A stretch of DNA of 64,000 bases, taken from Xanthomonas pisi DSM 18956. GTDB lineage: Bacteria > Pseudomonadota > Gammaproteobacteria > Xanthomonadales > Xanthomonadaceae. Positions 57,941-64,000 of the stretch are shown one piece after another. The notes beneath the pieces are model-generated. The model saw nothing but the letters and a program-made list of their open reading frames with translations, did not search any database and had not been told where the DNA came from. Positions within the stretch are counted from its first letter, which is position 1, and each line of letters starts with the position of its first letter. The stretch spans positions 1 to 64,000 of the forward strand of contig NZ_JPLE01000035.1 in NCBI RefSeq assembly GCF_001010415.1, read 5' to 3'. The translations under genes and the position numbers were made by a program.

Positions 57941-59133
57941 GCCTTGGCTCCACGTGGCGTGCGTGCGGCCGGCTTGCCGCCGGACGCCTTGCCGGACGAG
58001 GGTTTCGATGCGGCGTTCGCTGTAGCGGGCTTCTTGGCCGCAGCTGCTGCCGCTGCGGTCTTCTTGGCCGCGGGTTTCTTGGCGGCGGCCTTCTTTACTG
58101 CACCGGTTGCAGCGGCCGGCTTGCGCGCAGCGGCGGCGTCGGGCGCCGCTGCGCGCCTGGGCGGGGACGCGGCCTGCGGATCGTCTGGCGTGGCGTCGGC
58201 AGGCTTGCCCGCCGTCCTGGTGCTGGCGGCGGTACGCAACATCCGTCGCACCGCACGCTCCAGTTCTGCGATACGGCGATGGGCGGCATCCATCTCCGAG
58301 CGCGTCGGCATCCCGAAGCGCTCGCTGAGTTGCTCTACTTCCTCCTGCAAGGCCGCGCGCAAGCGCATATGCGCATTGGCGAAGCCGCCGTACACGTCGC
58401 GGAACCGATCCGACAACGCGACATCTGCATAGGATTCTTCGGCCGCCTCGATCCACAGATCGAACAAGGCGCGCGCGCTGGTCAACTGGCTGCCGCTGCT
58501 TTCGTGCTCGCTCAACTTGGTGGTGAAACGGGTGAAGGCCTGCTCGATCGCGGCCTTGAGTTGCTCGCCGTAGGCCTGCGACTGCGCCTGATAGTCCTGT
58601 TGCGCGCGCGCCAGTTTCTGCAGGCGCGCCTGATGATTGCGGTTCAAGCCGAAGGCTGGCATGTCCAGCCACGGCGCGTTTTCCTCGCGCCATTTGCCCA
58701 GGGTCTGTGCCGCCTCCTGCAGCCACGGGTCGAAGCCGCCCGGGCTGCCGCCGCGCAGCGAGCCCAGCGTCCACTGCATCAGTTGTTCGCCCTGCCCCTG
58801 CACGGCGCGCCGCCAGGCATCGGAGACTTCGTTGGCGGAGGTGTCGCGGCCGGCGAACTGCCCGGCCACCTGTTGCATGGTGCCGAACCAGCCGCCAGCC
58901 TGGGTCCGGAAGCGGTCGATGGCTTCCTGCGCCTGCGGCGCTGCCTGGGTGGGCAACAGCTGCGACCACCAGTCCACCGCCTTGCGCCAGTCCTGCGGGG
59001 CGTCGCCGCCGGGCGCCGGCGGTGGCTGCGCAGCGGACCCAGACTGGCCGTGGCGCATGGCGTCTCCCCAGGCGGCCCAATACTGGCGCGCCTTGTCCTC
59101 GACATTGCCGTTGTCCGAACCGCTGCTTGCCAT
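57937..59133 (-). CDS. phaE: Class III PHA synthase subunit PhaE, with lysine/alanine-rich tail
   Basis: About 398-aa regulatory subunit that complexes with PhaC. Residues 1-285 are helical, with the FGTMQQVAGQFAGRD and RFREFGMPTRSEMDAAHRRIAELER-like regions typical of PhaE. From about 300 the chain becomes a low-complexity Lys/Ala/Pro tail (KKAAAKKPAAKK and similar), resembling histone H1 or AlgP-type DNA-binding tails. I chose the second ATG (59133) because GGAGG lies five bases before it; ATG 59136 is too close. Standard PhaE proteins are near 350 aa, so the tail explains the extra length. Confidence 0.88.
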   Translation of the reverse strand: MASSGSDNGNVEDKARQYWAAWGDAMRHGQSGSAAQPPPAPGGDAPQDWRKAVDWWSQLLPTQAAPQAQEAIDRFRTQAGGWFGTMQQVAGQFAGRDTSANEVSDAWRRAVQGQGEQLMQWTLGSLRGGSPGGFDPWLQEAAQTLGKWREENAPWLDMPAFGLNRNHQARLQKLARAQQDYQAQSQAYGEQLKAAIEQAFTRFTTKLSEHESSGSQLTSARALFDLWIEAAEESYADVALSDRFRDVYGGFANAHMRLRAALQEEVEQLSERFGMPTRSEMDAAHRRIAELERAVRRMLRTAASTRTAGKPADATPDDPQAASPPRRAAAPDAAAARKPAAATGAVKKAAAKKPAAKKTAAAAAAAKKPATANAASKPSSGKASGGKPAARTPRGAKA

Positions 59134-59191
59134 CATGCCCTCCTGTGACGATCCACCGAGCCATCCTACCGCGTGAGACCCGGCGTGCCGC

Positions 59192-59806
59192 TCAGGGTTT
59201 GGGAATCCGCAACGTCTTGCTGATCATCAGCGAGCCGGAGATGGCGAACAGCAGCACCAACGGATGGAACTGCCAGGGCCCGAGCTGCCACTGGCCCCAC
59301 CACAGGGATTGGCCGATATGGCCGGTGCTGGCGGCGACCGCGAGCAGGATCACCAGCACCAGACTGGTCGGAATCGGCGTGCCTTCGAAGTACGGCACCT
59401 TGTCGGCCTCGCCGGCGATCTCTTCGGCGGTCACGTTGTAGCGCGCCAGCCGGCTCACGCCGCAGCAGACGAAATAGCTCAGGACCAGCCAATCCCAGCC
59501 GCCACGCATGCCGCAGGCGTAACCAAGCGCCGCAGGCGCCACGCCGAAGGAGATCACGTCGGCCAGCGAATCCAGCTCGCGGCCCAGCGTGGAAGACGCC
59601 TTGCGCCAACGCGCGACATGCCCATCCAGCGCGTCGAAGACGAACGCCAGCGGAATCAACGCCATGCCCAGCAACAGGTCGCCCCGGTGTCCTTCCTGCA
59701 GAAACCGCATCGCGGCGAAGACCGCTCCGGTCCCGCAGAAGGCATTGGCCAGCGTGAACCAGTCCGCAAGTTGAAAATCGCGCAGCATCGAAAAATGGCG
59801 TTTCAT
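59192..59806 (-). CDS. pssA: CDP-diacylglycerol-serine O-phosphatidyltransferase
   Basis: 204-aa inner-membrane enzyme of the CDP-alcohol phosphotransferase family. The motif D61-G62, A65-R66, G75, D79 and D83 is complete, with a long membrane-rich C-terminus. The length and the SSTLGRELDSLADVISFG segment fit PssA, the first enzyme of phosphatidylethanolamine synthesis. Phosphatidylcholine synthase and related enzymes share the motif and cannot be fully excluded. ATG 59806 (MKRHFSML) is chosen. Confidence 0.87.
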   Translation of the reverse strand: MKRHFSMLRDFQLADWFTLANAFCGTGAVFAAMRFLQEGHRGDLLLGMALIPLAFVFDALDGHVARWRKASSTLGRELDSLADVISFGVAPAALGYACGMRGGWDWLVLSYFVCCGVSRLARYNVTAEEIAGEADKVPYFEGTPIPTSLVLVILLAVAASTGHIGQSLWWGQWQLGPWQFHPLVLLFAISGSLMISKTLRIPKP

Positions 59807-59939
59807 GCGGAACCTGATCAGAGCGAGGCGCAAAGGGTAACGCGCGGGGGCCATGCAGGCGACCGTTTCGCCGTCCTCCGCTAGGCTGGCGATCAGCGTG
59901 GCCACTCCCGGCCGCGCATCACAGTGAAGGACACCCGAG

Positions 59940-60698
59940 ATGCGCAGCATCCTGATCACCGGCGCGGGCAGCGGCATTGGCGCCGGCATCGCCACCCACC
60001 TGGCAGGCGACGGCCATCATCTGCTGGTCAGCGACATGGACCAGGACGCTGCCGGGCACACGGCCCAGCGCATACGCGATGCCGGCGGCTCGGCCGAGGC
60101 CCTTGTGCTGGATGTCACCGACGAGGACAGCATCGCGCATGCGCTGTCCAGCGCCTCGCAGCCGCCGCAGGTGCTGGTGAACAATGCCGGGCTGCAGCAG
60201 GTGGCCGCGCTGGAAGACTTCCCGATGCAGCGTTGGGCGCTGCTGGTCGAGGTCATGCTGACCGGCGCGGCGCGACTCAGCCGTGCAGTGCTGCCGGGCA
60301 TGCGCGCGGCAGGCTACGGCCGCATCATCAACATCGGCAGCATTCATTCGCTGGTCGCCAGCCCTTACAAGAGCGCGTATGTGGCCGCCAAGCATGGCCT
60401 GGTCGGCCTGGCCAAGGTGATCGCGCTGGAAACCGCCGACTGCGACATCACCGTCAACACGCTCTGCCCCAGCTATGTGCGCACACTGCTGGTGGAGCGC
60501 CAGATCGCCGATCAGGCGCGGACGCGCGGCATTGCCGAAGAGGCGGTGATCCGCGATGTGATGCTCAAGCCGATGCCCAAGGGCGCCTTCATCGAGTACG
60601 ACGAGCTGGCCGGCACAGTGGCGTTCCTGATGTCGCCTGTGGCCCGCAATATCACCGGGCAATCCATCGCCATCGATGGCGGCTGGACCGCCCAGTAA
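59940..60698 (+). CDS. hbdH: 3-hydroxybutyrate dehydrogenase (SDR)
   Basis: 252-aa NAD-dependent short-chain dehydrogenase. It has TGAGSGIG at 7-14, NNAG at 81-84, and catalytic S134, Y147 and K151. The SIHSLVASPYKSAYVAAKHG segment and the C-terminal region match bacterial D-3-hydroxybutyrate dehydrogenases, which return degraded polyhydroxybutyrate to acetoacetate. It is divergent from pssA and lies near phaC-phaE, so a role in polymer turnover fits. Confidence 0.88.
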   Translation: MRSILITGAGSGIGAGIATHLAGDGHHLLVSDMDQDAAGHTAQRIRDAGGSAEALVLDVTDEDSIAHALSSASQPPQVLVNNAGLQQVAALEDFPMQRWALLVEVMLTGAARLSRAVLPGMRAAGYGRIINIGSIHSLVASPYKSAYVAAKHGLVGLAKVIALETADCDITVNTLCPSYVRTLLVERQIADQARTRGIAEEAVIRDVMLKPMPKGAFIEYDELAGTVAFLMSPVARNITGQSIAIDGGWTAQ

Positions 60699-60935
60699 AC
60701 GCACTGGCGAAATTTTGACCAGCCGGCAGGAGCGTGTTGCGCCGCAAGGGGTGTGCGCACTTGTCCACAGACTTGCGCAGCGTCCATCCACAGGGGATGT
60801 GGAAAACTGTGCAGGCAATCACCGCCTGGCTGATGACGAAGACCGCCGACGGCACGGGTGAGCCCGGCGAGTGCGAGGTGGCATGCCGGCGGCCCGACGC
60901 GCGGCAGCCGCGCAGGACGGCCCGACGGCAATCGA
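60699..60935. other. Intergenic region with DnaA-box-like sequences
   Basis: TTGTCCACA (60761-60769), CATCCACA (60785-60792) and, on the other strand, TTTTCCACA (60806-60798) resemble DnaA boxes within 46 bases. The last two form a TCCACA/TGTGGA palindrome. There is no gene. It may be chance in a terminator region between convergent genes. Confidence 0.4.
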
Positions 60936-61424
60936 TCAGACCCGCGAATAGCTCCACGATTGCATGCGCCCGTCGCGATACGGCATCACCCCATGGAAGG
61001 GGCGCGGGTCGCCATCGAACACCAGCGGCAGGAAGTTGCGGTCGCCCTCCCACATCGGCACCTGGTCCATCTGCGCAAGCGGCACCCATTCCAGCGTGCC
61101 TTCCGGATTGGAGGTCTGCGGGGTGCCGTCGAAGCTGCGGATCAGGAACACGAAGCCCAGCCAATCCTCGCCCTGCTTGCCGAACCCGGGCCAGCTGATG
61201 GTGCCGCGCAGTTGCATGTCGCCGCACTCCACGCCGGCTTCTTCGCGGATCTCGCGGCGCATGCAGGCCAGCACGTCTTCATCCGGCTCCACCTTGCCGC
61301 CGAGCCCGTTGTATTTACCCAGGTGCTGATCGCCGGGGCGGGCATTGCGGTGGATCATCAGCACCTGCGTACCGTCCGGCGACAACAGATAGCCAAGCGT
61401 GGCGACAATCGGGGTATAGGGCAT
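60936..61424 (-). CDS. Nudix hydrolase, MutT/8-oxo-dGTP diphosphatase type
   Basis: 162-aa pyrophosphohydrolase. The Nudix box is perfect: G43-x5-E49-x7-R57-E-I-R-E61-E62-A-G64-V. The N-terminal VLMIHRNARPGDQHLGKYNGLGGKVE resembles the eukaryote-type 8-oxo-dGTP diphosphatase branch. The substrate is not proved by sequence alone; other nucleotide diphosphates are possible. It is downstream of the DUF1249 gene with 207 bases between. Confidence 0.88.
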   Translation of the reverse strand: MPYTPIVATLGYLLSPDGTQVLMIHRNARPGDQHLGKYNGLGGKVEPDEDVLACMRREIREEAGVECGDMQLRGTISWPGFGKQGEDWLGFVFLIRSFDGTPQTSNPEGTLEWVPLAQMDQVPMWEGDRNFLPLVFDGDPRPFHGVMPYRDGRMQSWSYSRV

Positions 61425-61631
61425 GGCGCGCGATCTGCAACGAAGCGCATCAGTATGACCGATGCCACGCGTGCCGCGTGGCGCAAGCGGTGATCAAATG
61501 GGGTGTCGTCGTCGCGCAGGTGCATTGGCTGCGACTGGCATTGGGATCCGGGCATGCATGCAGATGACTCGCCGCCCCCAGCCAACGGCCGCGCTCGCTG
61601 GCGACGCGCACGCACCCGCTACTGATTGCGC

Positions 61632-62141
61632 TTAACCGACAATTGCCTGCGCGCTGGGCCGCGGCGGCGCCACGTAGTCGGTGTCCAGCCGCAGGGTGGC
61701 AACCCCATGGCCGCGTTCGGCCAGGTATTCCAGCCACTTGCCCAGGAAGGTATTCATGCGCATGCGGTGGCTGATCAGCTCGGCCGGTGGCGGAAACATG
61801 CCCATCACGTCCTGCCAGCGACGGCCCACGTAGCAGTGAGTGGTCTCGGCCTGACGTGCATCGCGGTACAGACGCACATAGGCAGACGGGTCCGGCTCAC
61901 CGGTCACCGGGTCGCACAGATCGTAGGTCAGGCGCAGCTCGACGGTATAGCGATGGCATTCGATCACGTCCAGCCGCAGGTTCAACCCATCCCCGATCGA
62001 CGACACATACGACCCAGGCGCCAGATCGGCCGGCGCAAACAGACGGGTGAGATGCTGGAAGTTTTCTGCGTACAACCCCATCAGCCAGCCGAACCGGCTC
62101 AGACGGGGGATGATTTCGAGTTTGCTCAATGCTTGGGCCAT
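61632..62141 (-). CDS. DUF1249 protein (YqiB-like)
   Basis: 169-aa cytoplasmic protein of DUF1249, whose E. coli member YqiB is encoded next to the ADP-ribose pyrophosphatase nudF. The YAENFQHLTRLFAP and YTVELRLTYDLCDPVTG segments are typical. A Nudix gene downstream echoes the E. coli context. The function is unknown. Confidence 0.88.
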   Translation of the reverse strand: MAQALSKLEIIPRLSRFGWLMGLYAENFQHLTRLFAPADLAPGSYVSSIGDGLNLRLDVIECHRYTVELRLTYDLCDPVTGEPDPSAYVRLYRDARQAETTHCYVGRRWQDVMGMFPPPAELISHRMRMNTFLGKWLEYLAERGHGVATLRLDTDYVAPPRPSAQAIVG

Positions 62142-62339
62142 GCACCGATCCTACACGCTGCGCTGCCGCACGGGCAGCATTGACGAGAGCCCAATGTCAG
62201 GCCTACCTTGGCGGAGCACTGCCCCGCCCGCTTGATGTCCCTTGCGCTGCCAGGCCGTCCGACCAATCGCGGCAGCATCCGGATTGCGAACGCGCCGCGT
62301 GCCTGCCCAATCCCAAATCCCGTCCCACCCATCCCGGCC

Positions 62340-63161
62340 TCAGAACATCTCGCGCTGCAGCCCCAGGGTCGACAACACCTTGCTGGAGATTTCCTCGATC
62401 GACGTATTGGTGGTACTGAGCGTGGGAATGCGCTCCATCTGGAACATGCGCTCGGCGGTTGCCACCTCGCGTCGGCAGGTCTCTGCCGCGCTGTAGCGCG
62501 AGTTGGCGCGACGCTCCTGGCGGATCTGCTGCAGACGCTCCGGGTCGATGGTCAGGCCGAACAACTTGTTGCGGTAGTTGCGCAACCGCGGCGGCAGGTG
62601 CTCGTTCTCCAGATCCTCTTCGGTCAACGGATAGTTGGCTGCGCGGATGCCGTAATGCAAGGCCAGATAGATGCACGTTGGCGTTTTGCCGGCACGCGAT
62701 ACCGCCACCAGAATCACATCGGCCTCGTCATAGTTGAGGGCAATGCCATCGTCGTGGCTCAACGCGAAGTTCATCGCATTGATGCGTCGGTGATAGGTCT
62801 CGAAATCGACCATGCCGTGCGCGCGGCCCACGCGCGAATGTCGCGGCGCGTTGAGCTCGCGCTCCAGCGGCTCGATGAAGGGCGCAAACACATCCAGCAT
62901 CAGCGCGCCGCTTTCGGCCAGGATCATGCTCAGCTGCGGATCGACGCAGGAATTGACCACCACCGGGCGCACCTGGTAACGCTCGCCGGCAGCGCGCACC
63001 CGCAGCGCGGCATCGCGTGCTTTTTCTGCATCGTCAATGAACGACATGCGGTCGGTGACGAAGTTGAATCCACTGAATTGGGTGAGCAGGCTATGCCCAA
63101 TCGTTTCAGCGGTGATACCGGTTCCATCGGAGACGTAAAACACCGGCCGAATTGTTGACAT
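62340..63161 (-). CDS. ppsR: PEP synthase regulatory kinase/phosphorylase
   Basis: 273-aa bifunctional DUF299 enzyme that inactivates PEP synthase by ADP-dependent phosphorylation and reactivates it by Pi-dependent dephosphorylation. Family marks are [16 protein letters not shown] at the N-terminus and the P-loop-like [15 protein letters not shown] near 150-165. GAGGTGG lies before ATG 63161. It is divergent from its target ppsA, as in many proteobacteria. Confidence 0.95.
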   Translation of the reverse strand: MSTIRPVFYVSDGTGITAETIGHSLLTQFSGFNFVTDRMSFIDDAEKARDAALRVRAAGERYQVRPVVVNSCVDPQLSMILAESGALMLDVFAPFIEPLERELNAPRHSRVGRAHGMVDFETYHRRINAMNFALSHDDGIALNYDEADVILVAVSRAGKTPTCIYLALHYGIRAANYPLTEEDLENEHLPPRLRNYRNKLFGLTIDPERLQQIRQERRANSRYSAAETCRREVATAERMFQMERIPTLSTTNTSIEEISSKVLSTLGLQREMF

Positions 63162-63303
63162 CAAGACCACCTCTTTGAACTGGTGTCCAAAAGTTACGGG
63201 TTCATGCTTGTGCAGGCTCCGCTGTGCACTGCATCATAGCGGCTTCTTCCTACGGTCGCGGCCATTCAGCCCGCTCGGGCGATGGCCTTACGGAGCATCG
63301 CGC
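63162..63303. promoter_or_regulatory. Divergent promoter region ppsR / ppsA
   Basis: 142 bases between the regulator and its target enzyme, and must hold both promoters. I see no clear operator. An ACGGAG ribosome site precedes the ppsA TTG start. Confidence 0.5.
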
Positions 63304-64000
63304 TTGAACGAGAATATCCTGTGGTTGCATGAGCTACGCCTGGCCGACCTGGCCCGCGTAGGCGGTAAGAACTCCTCGCTCGGCGAGATGATCGGCAACC
63401 TGGCCGGGCTGGGCGTTTCGGTTCCCGGTGGATATGCGACCACTGCCGAAGCGTTCAAGGACTTCATCGCGCACAACGATCTGTCCAAGCGCATTTTCGA
63501 CAAGCTCGCGACGCTGGACGTCGAAGACGTCACCGCACTCACCGCGGCCGGCAAGGAAATCCGCGGCTGGGTGATCGATGCCCCGCTGCAGCCGGAACTG
63601 GACCGCGACATCCGCACCGCCTATGCGCAGCTGTGCGCAGAAAATGGTGGCGGCGGCGTCGCGGTGGCAGTGCGTTCTTCTGCCACCGCAGAAGACCTGC
63701 CCGATGCCTCGTTCGCAGGCCAGCAGGAAACCTTTCTCAATGTGACCGGCGCCGACGATGTCGTGCACAAGGTCAAGGAAGTGTTCGCCAGCCTCTACAA
63801 CGACCGCGCGATTGCCTACCGCGTGCACCATGGCTTCAAGCACGAAGACGTGTTCCTGTCGGCGGGCGTGCAGCTGATGGTGCGCTCGGGCGTGGGTGCG
63901 GCTGGCGTGTTGTTCACGCTCGACACCGAGTCCGGCTTCCGCGACGTGGTGTTCGTCACCTCCAGCTTCGGTCTGGGCGAAGTGGTCGTGCAGGGCGCGG
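63304..64000 (+). CDS. ppsA: Phosphoenolpyruvate synthase (3' end outside window)
   Basis: The first 232 residues of PEP synthase, which converts pyruvate, ATP and water to PEP, AMP and phosphate for gluconeogenesis. The N-terminal ATP-grasp-like domain begins [26 protein letters not shown] and includes [26 protein letters not shown], the nucleotide-binding signature. No ATG fits; TTG 63304 with an upstream ACGGAG gives the normal N-terminus. The gene continues past the right edge. Confidence 0.95.
   Translation, partial: MNENILWLHELRLADLARVGGKNSSLGEMIGNLAGLGVSVPGGYATTAEAFKDFIAHNDLSKRIFDKLATLDVEDVTALTAAGKEIRGWVIDAPLQPELDRDIRTAYAQLCAENGGGGVAVAVRSSATAEDLPDASFAGQQETFLNVTGADDVVHKVKEVFASLYNDRAIAYRVHHGFKHEDVFLSAGVQLMVRSGVGAAGVLFTLDTESGFRDVVFVTSSFGLGEVVVQGA

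Overview
The window is high-GC bacterial chromosome that reads as a member of the Xanthomonadaceae, most likely Xanthomonas. The reasons are the compact gene order (comEC-exbB-exbD-msbA-lpxK-kdsB, sdhCDAB with its maturation genes, zwf-glk-pgl-edd-eda, phaE-phaC), a class III PHA synthase, frequent TTG/GTG starts, and intergenic hairpin repeats of the kind I associate with this genus. The genus is inferred from pattern recognition and was not tested by a search.

Region 1, about 1-6200, is the end of an integrated genomic island. A P4-type tyrosine integrase (4564-5976) is directed away from the 3' end of a tRNA-Gly gene (6197-6272), which is the expected geometry for tRNA-targeted integration. 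The cargo has visibly lower GC in its first 2.2 kb: a GIY-YIG (T5orf172/MUG113-like) protein, an unrecognised protein with a PD-(D/E)XK-like D...E-x-K motif, a small protein with a Cys/His zinc-type C-terminus, and a divergent AlbA_2/Schlafen-like protein. These families are common in defence islands, but the four together match no system I know. The far end of the island lies outside the window.

Region 2, 6197-18482, is core genome on the minus strand: tRNA-Gly/Cys/Gly, pgsA, uvrC, an NHL-repeat protein, a low-molecular-weight tyrosine phosphatase, kdsB, lpxK, msbA, exbD, exbB and comEC. It links lipid A/KDO synthesis and export with an ExbBD energiser. Region 3, 18.9-28.9 kb, holds a PRISE-type enone reductase, lolD and a single Lol permease, then ygfX-sdhE-sdhB-sdhA-sdhD-sdhC and a DUF1674/SDHAF4 gene, with ygfZ divergent and a MalK/UgpC-type ATPase after it.

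Region 4, 29.3-35.3 kb, is a complete Entner-Doudoroff operon (zwf-glk-pgl-edd-eda) on the plus strand, with repeat arrays after pgl and after eda. Region 5, 35.7-43.4 kb, is an RND efflux operon with one fusion protein and two different pumps. Two small cytochromes c follow. Region 6, 44.6-46.8 kb, contains a duplicated tRNA-Ala/tRNA-Glu operon with a frameshifted GNAT acetyltransferase between the copies, a 58-aa protein and tRNA-Leu.

Region 7, 46.9-54.1 kb, has a receiver protein, a 1256-aa hybrid histidine kinase, an inverted pair of long palindromic repeats and tex. Region 8, 54.3-64 kb, includes a DAO-type oxidoreductase, PspC, the PHA synthase pair phaC-phaE, pssA, a 3-hydroxybutyrate dehydrogenase, a Nudix hydrolase, a DUF1249 protein, and the divergent pair ppsR and ppsA. 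ppsA starts at a TTG and runs off the right edge.
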